Shown here: piece by piece, positions 53,401 to 55,921 of the stretch
Numbering within the stretch: position 1 is the first letter of the stretch
Layout of the letters: the number at the start of each line of letters is the position of its first letter
Made by a program: the position numbers and the translations under genes
Assembly: GCA_012064415.1 (NCBI GenBank)
Contig: SSNU01000279.1
Coordinates: 434,001 to 498,000 of the forward strand
From: Gyrodactylus bullatarudis
Lineage: Eukaryota; Platyhelminthes; Monogenea; Gyrodactylidea; Gyrodactylidae
Direction of reading: 5' to 3'
Length of the DNA: 64,000 bases
Notes under the pieces: generated by a model
What the model was told of the DNA's origin: nothing
The model's database searches: none
Seen by the model: only the letters and a program-made list of their open reading frames with translations

Positions 53401-54770
53401 CCAAGTTGAATAATCTCATGATTTTAATACTTTAGAATAATAAGCTTTCATCATATGCTTGGAGTATATATAGAGTAACTCTAATTTGCCTTGATAGATT
53501 TGTGTTTCTTACTCAAAACTAGTACTAACCCCCCTATTTTTAGAAAATTTTGGTTCTAACAAATAACTTGTTTCCAAGTTCTCTTAAAATTACTTTTACG
53601 GCATTTTAGGTTTCTAGTGGTAGTTAGAAAAGGTTCAAGGCTCTGATAGATACTCTTGTACTTTTCAGAGTCGTTCAAGTCGAATCTTTATAGTTTTGCT
53701 TAAAATTCCATCTAATATTAAATATATGTATTAATTGTGTAATCACATTTTCCGTTAGATATATGATATATAGCGTATCATTTAACACGTCACAATGAAA
53801 AATTGCAAAGTTAGTTTTATAGATGAGCAGATTGGACTGAGTGATTTTTACAATCTAGAATTAAAATATCTGTTTGTATTTTTCGAGAAGAAATCATTAA
53901 TTCCAATCTTCATGTATTAAACTTGAAGTTTAAGATAGAAATTACTTGCTGTTAGAAGACTAAAGCTAGACATGAAGATGAGAATTTACTGTTTTTACAA
54001 AAAGACTCAATTCGAGACTTTGATTTTCAAGAAAAAGTTAAATCTTGGATCATTCTTCTTTCACTGATGACTAGGGCCTTCTCAGCTTTATCACCTGATT
54101 GAAAGAAAAGGCTTACTTATTCAAGTGATAATTTATGTTTTATCAAGTAGAAGAGCTAGGAAAAAATCGCAAATTTATCTACTAGCAATGTTAGAAATGA
54201 AATTTTATATTTTTCGAATGAGGATATGGAAACAAGGAACATATCAAAGATTGCAAATTTACTATTCTACTGATGACCCAGGGGGTGGGGGTCATGAAGA
54301 ATACAAAATTAAGGTAAGTGGGAAAAGCAAACTGATGATGGTGTAAATTTCTGCTCAGATCTGAAAAATTCCCTATAAATTCTGAGATAATTGGAAAAAA
54401 AGAAAATTCAAAATTTAAATTCAATTTTCACAAAAACCGCGAACTTGAAATGAAGACGAATTTCTTTGAGAAAAAATATTGTTTCTTTTGGTAAAAACAG
54501 TGAATTCTCATCTTTATGTCAACTAGGTTTAGTTCTTTATTAGTAGTATTAATCCGTTCTCCCAACTTTTGAATAAGAAGTAAAAATTTTCATATTCTCT
54601 AATTTCCTCTCTACACAGTAACCAATGAAGATGACCTCCTACTGAAAAGACTTGTCTCTCAGATTGTGGATGAAGCCATCAAAAATGCAACTGATAAAAT
54701 TGCCCTGGATGAAGAGGGGTTGATGAGTTTCGGTTTCAACCAAGCAAAATGCACACCACCTTTTCCTTAA
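37..54770 (+). CDS. ARHGEF11/12-like: PDZ-RhoGEF / LARG / RhoGEF2-type Rho guanine nucleotide exchange factor, 5'-partial, 25 exons
   Basis: The family links G-alpha-12/13 receptors to RhoA at the plasma membrane. Exons by GT-AG sites and phase: 37-725, 2002-2109, 2193-2474, 15118-15224, 24356-24700, 26658-26702, 30116-30247, 30309-30425, 36602-36755, 39223-39380, 39442-39668, 41120-41288, 44532-44643, 45130-45357, 49062-49194, 49254-49680, 49741-49975, 50029-50186, 50248-50831, 50897-50981, 51050-51296, 51367-51455, 52154-52594, 52718-52751, 54619-54770 (TAA 54768-54770). All junction phases agree and give about 1,818 residues without a stop. Domain order is PDZ, RGSL, C1, DH, PH, coiled coil. 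C1 is absent from vertebrate ARHGEF11/12 but known in fly and worm orthologues, so an invertebrate is likely. The frame is already open at 37 behind a good acceptor, so the true start lies upstream. The DH domain is unusually divergent. Exon joins come from reading alone; small or alternative exons could be missed. Confidence 0.9.
726..2001 (+). other. RhoGEF intron 1 with a hairpin flanked by 19-bp direct repeats
   Basis: There is no coding exon here. The only structure I see is at 1597-1747: a near-perfect hairpin (about 1660-1720, loop around TTGTCTTCTGG) flanked by direct repeats TACTTTGTATTCATTTTAG at 1597-1615 and 1729-1747. One arm recurs at about 39040-39070. Confidence 0.5.
2646..4189 (-). 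mobile_element. Intact Tc1-like transposon with about 210-bp IR/DR termini
   Basis: Both ends start TAGTGGTAGAAAAAAT and are flanked by TA (2644-2645 and 4190-4191), the Tc1/mariner target duplication. The left inverted repeat (about 2646-2856) and right one (about 3980-4189) are near-identical complements. Inside each arm the motif AAAAGTATTCAC occurs twice, once near the outer tip (about 2661) and once at the inner edge (about 2849). This is the inverted-repeat/direct-repeat layout known from Sleeping Beauty-type elements, where each DR is a transposase binding site. A full-length transposase frame lies between the arms on the minus strand. The near identity of the arms suggests recent insertion. 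It sits inside RhoGEF intron 3, opposite to the host gene. Confidence 0.92.
2859..3863 (-). CDS. Tc1-family DD34E transposase
   Basis: A 334-residue open frame, normal for Tc1 transposases (about 340). It catalyses cut-and-paste transposition at TA sites. The N-terminal half has two helix-turn-helix modules (DGSSNRKIAKIIGCSCRTV at residues 25-43 and ATASQIKAELKLNVSIRTV at 82-100) separated by a basic GRKRS linker and followed by GRPKR. Catalytic residues are Asp150 (MFSDEKKF), Asp237 (QQDNAPCH) and Glu272 (SPDLNPIENLWG), with 34 residues between the last two, hence DD34E. No stop or frameshift is seen, so the gene could be active. Start at 3863 gives the conventional N-terminus. Confidence 0.95.
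   Translation of the reverse strand: MFVKKLKFSKLRGCDRDFVNKLKQDGSSNRKIAKIIGCSCRTVNNLFSVKQKKLNPKKRGRKRSIPNCLIKKIVNLAIKKKATASQIKAELKLNVSIRTVQNYLNTNPNIYWGRPKRVPNLSIKDRESRYQWAHDKIVQNQDWSKIMFSDEKKFNLDGPDGLSSCWIDKSLPRPTKIKRGFGGGNVMVWGFITKQGTGNLVVIDEKLNSNSYQKLLEDQLLPFKEEIHKCEMIFQQDNAPCHRSASTRTWFDDNEIQILSWPARSPDLNPIENLWGILSQKVYSQGRVYSNRQELVQRINEEWKSIPKEIIENLYDSMSKRCLNVVLGRGDFTK
4560..4660 (-). pseudogene. Degenerate serpin reactive-loop exon (third copy, partial)
   Basis: Read on the minus strand, this segment gives KHPFIAAITTEEGLPL followed by a changed end. It matches the C-terminal part of the two serpin terminal exons at 5449-5628 and 9705-9884. An in-frame TAA stands where those copies have a sense codon before the KHPF motif, and the conserved FIGH is altered to SIRH. 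The half encoding the hinge and loop is missing. It is replaced by a dispersed repeat (about 4660-4730) that also occurs at about 43645-43765. This is a relic of an older serpin terminal exon, downstream of serpin copy 1. Confidence 0.7.
5449..7095 (-). CDS. Serpin, copy 1 (five exons, 379 aa)
   Basis: Exons on the minus strand: 7038-7095, 6729-7012, 6550-6700, 6051-6517, 5449-5628. They join in phase to a full-length serpin (379 aa; family about 380). Landmarks are ENHVIGPISIYTGMLVVALGAK (helix B), TRGKIENMVSAS, INAMYFKASWYERF, MIILPDRFDGL and the C-terminal KHPFIAAITSEEGLPLFIGH. The hinge NENGVEASAVT has small residues at P15-P9, as in inhibitory serpins; counting from it puts Cys at P1 and Ser at P1'. 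No signal peptide is visible, so it may act inside cells. Start 7095 is chosen over the in-frame-looking ATG at 7082 because only it, with a 25-nt intron, leads into the family helix; it also has A at -3. The introns are 25, 28, 32 and 422 nt. Core exons are identical to copy 2. Confidence 0.85.
6049..7849. repeat. 1.8-kb duplicated block, copy A (serpin core exons plus upstream DNA)
   Basis: This 1,801-bp block recurs in the same orientation at 9910-11710. I find no differences by eye, and every open frame inside is identical. The left edge is two bases into the intron after serpin exon 4 (donor GTG here, GTA in the other copy). The right edge, at 7849/7850, abuts the truncated 3' end of a Penelope-like element. 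About 755 bp of upstream serpin DNA is included, so both genes share the same promoter. Confidence 0.93.
7850..9169 (-). pseudogene. Penelope-like element 1: reverse transcriptase, frameshifted and 3'-truncated
   Basis: Two minus-strand frames make one Penelope-type RT. The upstream frame (9169 to about 8815) has the finger region, HLDKGSGIAIVSKSDY. The downstream frame (about 8815 to 7850) has LKYRPILDMSATPQHK, DVSSLFTNVPL, TDGVAMGSPIGPLLAD, the catalytic YARYLDDTF and SLNFLDVLV. The frames differ by one base near 8815. Coding sequence similar to Penelope stops at GDAAHQ, exactly at the edge of the 1.8-kb duplicated block, so the C-terminal GIY-YIG endonuclease is missing. Penelope elements use this RT plus endonuclease for target-primed insertion. 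This copy cannot act alone. Confidence 0.9.
9170..9704. other. Stretch between Penelope 1 and serpin copy 2
   Basis: AT-rich, no open frame of note. It may include the untranslated 5' part of the Penelope copy and the 3' flank of serpin copy 2; I see no clear boundary. Confidence 0.35.
9705..10956 (-). CDS. Serpin, copy 2 (five exons, 379 aa)
   Basis: Exons: 10899-10956, 10590-10873, 10411-10561, 9912-10378, 9705-9884. The first four exons, three short introns and upstream DNA show no difference from copy 1 (offset 3,861). The terminal exon is clearly diverged: the loop after VTMIK reads LYPCCATFGPYEK instead of SYYCSAMFGPDKK, and the protein ends TQPLE. Counting from the hinge puts Cys at both P1 and P1'. 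The intron before this exon is only 27 nt (9885-9911) against 422 nt in copy 1. The protein is complete and open. If inhibitory, it and copy 1 would differ mainly in target protease, as in insect serpins with alternative loop exons. It lies antisense to the RhoGEF gene within an intron. Confidence 0.85.
9910..11710. repeat. 1.8-kb duplicated block, copy B
   Basis: Direct repeat of 6049-7849. On the right it ends at AAATAAAATT and passes into unique DNA (11711-12107) in which I see no gene. On the left it begins at the donor of serpin copy 2 exon 4. The two copies are separated by the Penelope fragment and the copy-2 reactive-loop exon. Confidence 0.93.
11711..12107. other. Unique stretch between duplicated block B and Penelope 2
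   Basis: About 400 bp, AT-rich; may hold the 3' untranslated end of Penelope 2. No gene seen. Confidence 0.3.
12108..12801 (-). pseudogene. Penelope 2 GIY-YIG endonuclease and basic C-terminal tail
   Basis: The 12253-12801 frame opens with GVIYQFKCKCGASYVGQT, the GIY-YIG core of Penelope endonucleases, followed by ARFKEHL and HFIKKLEP. The domain nicks target DNA to prime reverse transcription. Past about 12330 the overlapping frame (12108-12338) looks more like the true C-terminus: a Gln/Asn-rich stretch, the nuclear-localisation-like KRGRKRKR, and a final QISMDEFVKRR that resembles a PCNA-interacting box. A single-base indel would join the two frames. The choice of tail frame is inference. 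Confidence 0.75.
12860..13348 (-). pseudogene. Penelope 2 RT, C-terminal half
   Basis: Continues the RT after the insertion: IEFTSEEEDEGSLNFLDVLV, then the thumb region with KSLVRNEFLKIERITSE and ELTPIYLKVPFKGDAAHQ, close to the same part of element 1. It stops at PGYRL followed by TAA, but the reading frame beyond the stop remains Penelope-like (ILNKTTKLIPDRNKDQ), so the stop is a point change. Confidence 0.85.
13330..13632. repeat. Repeat inserted in Penelope 2 RT (inverted copy at 14711-14902)
   Basis: Its two parts (about 13330-13440 and 13556-13632) read as the reverse complement of about 14800-14902 and 14711-14785. The copy inside the RT has roughly 115 extra bases in the middle. It interrupts the RT between NADAKSF and DDKLNN. 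Shared motif: CAACACTGTGCGTTCACTC. Confidence 0.8.
13547..14165 (-). pseudogene. Penelope 2 RT, N-terminal half
   Basis: The frame holds KYRPILDMSATPQHK, VSFD-type motif MMSFDVSSLFTKVPL, GSPIGPLHAE and the catalytic YIDD box. About a dozen residues before GSPIGP are missing relative to element 1. After NADAKSF the frame enters the inserted repeat and ends artificially. Confidence 0.85.
14250..14690. repeat. Foldback repeat, family F, copy 1
   Basis: Long imperfect palindrome. The left arm (about 14255-14400) contains GCGCCAAATTCCCATTTTTT and GAGAGAGTGATCAAAAG; the right arm (about 14520-14680) contains their complements. The same arm sequences recur in four or more other introns of this gene. 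Confidence 0.8.
14711..14902. repeat. Inverted second copy of the repeat that splits Penelope 2
   Basis: Opposite orientation to 13330-13632. Together they enclose the 5' part of Penelope 2 and one foldback repeat, so this 1.6-kb region could form a large stem-loop or result from an inversion-prone insertion. Confidence 0.75.
15118..26702 (+). CDS. RhoGEF exons 4-6: linker between PDZ and RGS-like domains
   Basis: Three exons found by phase. Exon 4 (15118-15224) is acidic (EDDMTLADYNDDG) and ends on GTAAGT. Exon 5 (24356-24700, 115 codons) is Ser/Thr/Pro-rich with no recognisable domain and ends on GTGAGT. Exon 6 (26658-26702) is a 15-codon micro-exon, SRYFGKKFDLESEED, ending on GTAAGC. All start and end in phase 0 except the phase-1 entry to exon 4. 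The region is probably disordered and open to phosphorylation. The 15-codon exon could be alternatively used since removing it keeps the frame. They are separated by 9.1-kb and 2.0-kb introns, so support rests on splice motifs, phase and codon-like composition, not on homology. Confidence 0.72.
19785..20640. repeat. Foldback repeat, family F, copy 2 (about 0.85 kb)
   Basis: Outer arms: ATGAAGATGGGAATTTATG near 19790 and the TTCCAAAAAATCTTGATC complement near 20565. Inner arms carry GTGATCCTAAAAATCAAC and its complement around 20030 and 20235. No coding capacity. The longest copy in the window. Confidence 0.75.
21195..21338 (-). repeat. tRNA-derived SINE, copy 1
   Basis: The minus strand at 21338-21260 reads GGTGTGGCGTAGTTG (box A-like) and, 3', GGTTCAAACC (box B-like), bounded by GGTGTGG/CCACACC that can pair as an acceptor stem. 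It is 79 nt, too irregular in the arms for a working tRNA. The following tail (to about 21195) resembles the sequence beside the second copy at 30610-30734, so this is a SINE family. Confidence 0.65.
21759..22115. mobile_element. MITE-like inverted-repeat element, about 355 bp
   Basis: Ends TAAGACGTTCC...GGATATATTACCTAAG with complementary sequence at 22061-22115 (GTGCTTAGGTTATATATC...GGAACGTCTTA). An additional single arm lies just outside at about 22172-22232 in the left-arm orientation. No coding sequence; transposase class unknown. Confidence 0.7.
24701..26657 (+). other. RhoGEF intron 5
   Basis: No gene. Holds a dispersed repeat at about 25190-25345 that recurs at 42335-42470 (shared GGGCGATTTAAGTAAT) and a palindrome at about 26025-26290 with arms CTGAGAGGAATCAAAGG / CCTTTGATTCCTCTCAG-like. 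Confidence 0.55.
27946..30002 (-). mobile_element. Intact piggyBac-type transposon
   Basis: Bounded by TTAA on both sides (27942-27945 and 30003-30006), the hallmark piggyBac target duplication. Termini are inverted copies of CCCTTGCACTGGAAATG. Close inside the ends are palindromes of the form GGGGTCCNNTGGACCCC: one near the left end (about 27989), two near the right (about 29784 and 29971). The single minus-strand gene between them is full length. At 2,057 bp with clean ends and an open transposase, it looks recently inserted and possibly active. It lies in RhoGEF intron 6, about 110 bp upstream of exon 7. Confidence 0.96.
28082..29713 (-). CDS. piggyBac-type transposase (PGBD-like)
   Basis: 543 residues, no stop or frameshift. 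It performs scarless cut-and-paste at TTAA. The N-terminus is acidic (residues 20-55, many Glu/Asp). The catalytic core has Asp235 (TIDEQLISFRGR), Asp313 (TCDNFFTTYDLA) and Asp409 (KGGVDTLD), with Asp412 as the conserved fourth acid. The 78-residue spacing between the first two equals that of the Trichoplusia ni enzyme. The C-terminus (about 496-537) is a cysteine/histidine-rich zinc-binding domain (CGLCPRERD, CSKCERKTCQEHG, CDQC) needed in this family for end recognition. The start at 29713 gives the acidic N-terminus typical of the family. Confidence 0.96.
   Translation of the reverse strand: MDPAKSHGALALALQEDLFRNLEAADDFSNSSEEDEILPDPEEEEPTDDGFDHNLDHNYYNTIVSKCGAIKYSSLPPINSQTPAHNIINFRSGLTLHSRKMVDQADFFHLLIDLSILEDVVKYSNLYMGFKKSKSSPITLEELQKWIGISLYFGVSKQRNMDLSELWDEDSKYPIHRVLSYSRYCVIKQFIRFDNKLNRNTGDDRDKLAPVRMMFQKFLENCQKSYIPSEQITIDEQLISFRGRCPFKVYMPSKPGKYGLKIWAACDAKNSYLVNADIYIGKENGQPEVGQGSRVVRQLMHKMLNSGRTLTCDNFFTTYDLAMYLKNNKTALVGTCRKNKSFLPISFQVNTIEEGKKEYIHSNGATILRFGQKKNKPVLLLSTLHTNAKDEEVKPEMIKYYNSTKGGVDTLDLLIENYSCRRATKRWPLAVFWNMLDIAAYNAYVLYSLKWPDSLNVKKYSRREFLKCLSRKLMEISQDEPLTVDPPFKKQKVLSVSKARCGLCPRERDRKTRTTCSKCERKTCQEHGQIICDQCFSKIPKLE
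30116..39668 (+). CDS. RhoGEF exons 7-11: RGS-like (LH/RGSL) domain
   Basis: Exons 30116-30247, 30309-30425, 36602-36755, 39223-39380 and 39442-39668. Joined, they match the RGS-like fold of ARHGEF11/12. Exon 7 has the TAVFINYLI helix (family: LAVFLHYV). Exon 8 has CLLVSQY..FLEKTKDPSKDSKRLAMELFSTFL. Exon 9 opens with PFAVNIPDDLVDEV (family: LRVKIPEML). Exon 10 carries the EEALLEFDMIL..EEL helix, and exon 11 the last helix, MLISLASIFRYFQ, followed by an Asn/Gln/Ser-rich tail. The family domain binds activated G-alpha-12/13. Exon 7 follows a strong pyrimidine tract only about 110 bp after a piggyBac element, which therefore landed near its branch-point region without harming the acceptor. A 61-bp intron separates exons 7 and 8 as well as 10 and 11. 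Confidence 0.86.
30610..30734 (-). repeat. tRNA-derived SINE, copy 2 (box B region lost)
   Basis: The minus strand from 30734 reads GGTGTGGCGTAGTGGTATC, matching copy 1 through CTCTCGGTCCTAG, then jumps to the non-tRNA body, lacking the box B of copy 1. Downstream body TTTATTTATATA is shared. Confidence 0.6.
30817..30927 (+). pseudogene. Possible remnant of a Tc1 transposase N-terminus
   Basis: A 36-codon frame reading MSSYREYEKKVRVKILQLHN, then EGKAWNSDV, resembles the start of Tc1-type helix-turn-helix regions (K..IL.LH..GK). Nothing transposase-like follows. Weak, could be chance. Confidence 0.3.
34114..34310. mobile_element. Short MITE-like element with perfect 17-bp TIRs
   Basis: Ends are GACTATAACGTTGTTCT (34114-34130) and its exact complement (34294-34310). 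The interior is itself a palindrome around GAGTAATAACTCTGATAATA. At 197 bp it is too small to code. No clear target duplication. Confidence 0.7.
36756..39222 (+). other. RhoGEF intron 9
   Basis: The main content is the foldback repeat at 36895-37560. A 90-codon open frame at 38263-38535 has no recognisable similarity and I do not call it a gene. Confidence 0.5.
36895..37560. repeat. Foldback repeat, family F, copy 3
   Basis: Arms about 36900-37100 and 37300-37555. The outer tip is GAATCTATGATTTTTACAG and its complement; the inner arm has GTTGCCCAC / GTGGGCAAC and TTTGATCAACCTCCAAC. It begins about 140 bp after RhoGEF exon 9. A transcribed copy would fold into a several-hundred-bp hairpin. 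Confidence 0.8.
39669..41119 (+). other. RhoGEF intron 11 with two foldback pieces
   Basis: Pieces of the foldback family at about 39950-40265 and 40500-41015. The latter shares CATGAGGCCCTCTTTCACG with 19860 and GGCGCTACTTTAAG-like arms with 14630. No gene. Confidence 0.6.
40500..41015. repeat. Foldback repeat, family F, copy 4
   Basis: Palindrome with arms about 40575-40700 and 40870-41010, closest to copies 1 and 2 of the family (AGCGCCAAATTCCCATTTTT and its complement). Confidence 0.75.
41120..45357 (+). CDS. RhoGEF exons 12-14: linker and C1 zinc-finger domain
   Basis: Exon 12 (41120-41288) is a polar linker joined in phase 2 (AG|A). Exons 13 (44532-44643) and 14 (45130-45357) encode a complete C1 domain. 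Its zinc ligands fit the canonical spacing H-X12-C-X2-C-X13-C-X2-C-X4-H-X2-C-X7-C, with the usual IWG and VH..C motifs. The donor after exon 13 splits the Ser codon between the third and fourth cysteines. C1 domains bind diacylglycerol or act as structural modules; whether this one is typical (lipid-binding) I cannot tell. Exon 14 continues into an Asn/Ser-rich linker and ends on GTGAGT. The C1 module between RGSL and DH matches Drosophila RhoGEF2-type architecture. Confidence 0.87.
41289..44531 (+). other. RhoGEF intron 12
   Basis: Holds a repeat at 42335-42470 (see 25190), a piggyBac-like terminal piece at about 43305-43514, a repeat at 43645-43765 shared with 4660-4730, and simple AAT-type repeats at 44350-44400. 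No gene. Confidence 0.5.
43305..43514. mobile_element. Probable piggyBac-type MITE, right end clear
   Basis: The right end reads ATGGACATATATGTCCAT, then CGGCACCGAAAGGG and TTAA (43515-43518). This parallels the piggyBac architecture at 27946-30002: CCCTT-type tip at TTAA plus a subterminal palindrome. Near 43305 the complement TTTCGGTGCCGA appears without a clear TTAACCC tip, so the left end is decayed. Confidence 0.5.
45358..49061 (+). other. RhoGEF intron 14
   Basis: No supported gene. Open frames at 45519-46116 are extensions past the exon-14 donor or chance. Contains the inverted-repeat element at 48375-48838 and a foldback fragment at about 47055-47205. Confidence 0.5.
48375..48838. 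mobile_element. MITE-like element, about 464 bp, TGTGCACACCCC termini
   Basis: Left TGTGCACACCCCGATT, then CTCCAGCTAAAAATAAGAG (48375-48410); right CTCTTATTTTTAGCTGG, then AAAATCGGGGTGTGCACA (to 48838). The arms are nearly perfect complements of about 36 bp. No coding content and no obvious target duplication. Confidence 0.75.
49062..50186 (+). CDS. RhoGEF exons 15-18: linker and divergent Dbl-homology (DH) domain
   Basis: Exon 15 (49062-49194) is a Ser/Thr-rich linker. Exons 16-18 (49254-49680, 49741-49975, 50029-50186) align along their length with the DH domain of LARG. Landmarks are EIHSRMLVLLEF for the first helix, KLYCLDRIPDLISL for the second, IGEEVYNWLT, NLLNSVKAERENYL, and a CR3 helix reading ISHMRGILFNLPLITNSI. 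The family CR3 is QMQRLTKYPLLLDNI, so the Gln, Arg and Lys that contact the GTPase are replaced, and the catalytic Glu of CR1 also appears absent. Frames are open and introns are 53-60 bp, so this is not simple decay. By family knowledge the domain would load Rho with GTP; from these changes it may be weak or inactive. Confidence 0.8.
50248..50981 (+). CDS. RhoGEF exons 19-20: PH domain with long internal insert
   Basis: Exon 19 (50248-50831) begins with the DH-PH linker and first PH strands: LTLHESGKINLDYVRKLSM, then ALMLVIKDGDRYVLRG. The latter matches the family pattern ILVLLQKQDDRLVLRC. A Ser/Thr/Asn-rich insert of roughly 90 residues follows, then strands PVLLILKFPC, and exon 20 (50897-50981) gives the terminal helix NWKAFLSS. 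The join is phase 2 (AA|T). PH domains of this subfamily bind activated RhoA and membranes in addition to supporting DH activity. The insert lies where vertebrate members have a much shorter loop; it looks disordered. Confidence 0.82.
51050..54770 (+). CDS. RhoGEF exons 21-25: C-terminal regulatory tail
   Basis: Exons 51050-51296, 51367-51455, 52154-52594, 52718-52751 and 54619-54770. Exon 21 is polar; its donor is taken at 51297 (GTATGA), because the open frame beyond it is intronic and exon 22 joins cleanly in phase 1. Exon 23 contains a likely coiled coil (MKYELLLAESQLLSKTLEMM) and a Ser/Thr/Glu-rich stretch, then another helix, LLTQLQEIISSISQLKQ. Coiled-coil tails mediate oligomerisation in this family. 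Exon 24 is only 34 nt. Exon 25 ends with TAA at 54768-54770 after the residues CTPPFP; no PDZ-ligand motif is visible. The join from exon 24 to 25 spans a 1.9-kb intron with a foldback repeat and is the least certain. Confidence 0.74.
51456..52153 (+). other. RhoGEF intron 22
   Basis: Single arm of the foldback family near 52045-52110 (GAATTCTTGATGAAAAAATC). Otherwise featureless AT-rich DNA. Confidence 0.45.
52752..54618 (+). other. RhoGEF intron 24 with foldback repeat copy 5
   Basis: A foldback element at about 53940-54540 has outer arms CATGAAGATGAGAATTTAC and GTGAATTCTCATCTTTATG with a divergent middle. An open frame at 54125-54346 is part of it and is not called. The rest of the intron shows nothing. 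Confidence 0.55.
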
Positions 54771-55913
54771 AAATATTTTTTGTACAAAAAGAGAGATGAA
54801 AACCCAAATTTTCTTCTATTTTTCCACGTGAAAATATTCAAAGTGTTGTTTAGAATTAAATTAGATACAAATTTGTTTAGCGACACCTCTTCTTCTGGCT
54901 CAACAATACAATACAGTTCATTATAATGAATAATTATTCAGTTTATTCTTACAATATATAAAAGTGTAAATATGTTATTCCAAACTGAAAAATACCCAAC
55001 ATTTCGGCTCTGTTTTACTCATTATAATTTACAATGTTATACAATTAAATATCTTGATACACTTATGAGTCTTGTGAAAAGACGTCGTAAACAAGGAGAA
55101 GTTTACTGGTGGATGGAATGCTGATTTTTACCAAAATATTATCACAAAATATAAAATGTAAAGCCAGAGAAAACTTTGAAAAGACAAAAAAAGATCCATG
55201 TATGAATTTGAATAACAATGCCTATATATGAATAATATTTCTCAATTTCTGTGTCTATTTTTTCTGATAGATTTTTTGTTTGATGAAAAGAATATGAATA
55301 AATTTCAAAAATTTATTTACCGTATTTTGCTTACTATTAAAAACTATATTATAATAAAAACGATATTATATAATATCGTTGTACTTGTGAATGGGTTGAT
55401 TTACAAATTAGTTGCCATTTTGAGAGTATAGTTTTCTTTTATTAGAAATTTTCGAGGACCGAGAATTTCTTATTCCAAGCCCTTTGAGCTCTATAGTGAT
55501 AAATTCTAATTAGAGCGTCAAGAATATGATCTAATACACTTATTTTTTGGGTCAAAATTTCCCAACTACTTGGGAGTCAATGTTAATAAATAAGAAATGA
55601 TTTGCTTTGGTTGGCTGTGCAACATCAAATCTTTCAATATACAGATCTTTCGTTCTAGATTCTAGGAATACATTGGGTCAGGATTCGATAAAATGCGTTA
55701 TTTTAATGGTACTTGGTTTTGGAGCTTAGGTTAAAATAATATAGAATAAAGCACGCTGCGTGACGTAATCAAAATGTCAATTATGGGAAATCAAAGAATG
55801 AATGTGATTGGTCAATTAGATTAGGTATGGGTATATTCTATGCAAAGTATCCATTATGACCTATAAATATTCCTTTTAAAAAATATGACCTACACTAAAC
55901 TTCCTTTGACATT
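54771..55913 (+). other. RhoGEF 3' untranslated region and intergenic DNA
   Basis: No coding sequence. An AATAAA lies at about 55292 and could serve polyadenylation, but several AT-rich alternatives exist and I cannot choose the true site. Confidence 0.35.
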
Positions 55914-55921
55914 TTTGAGAT

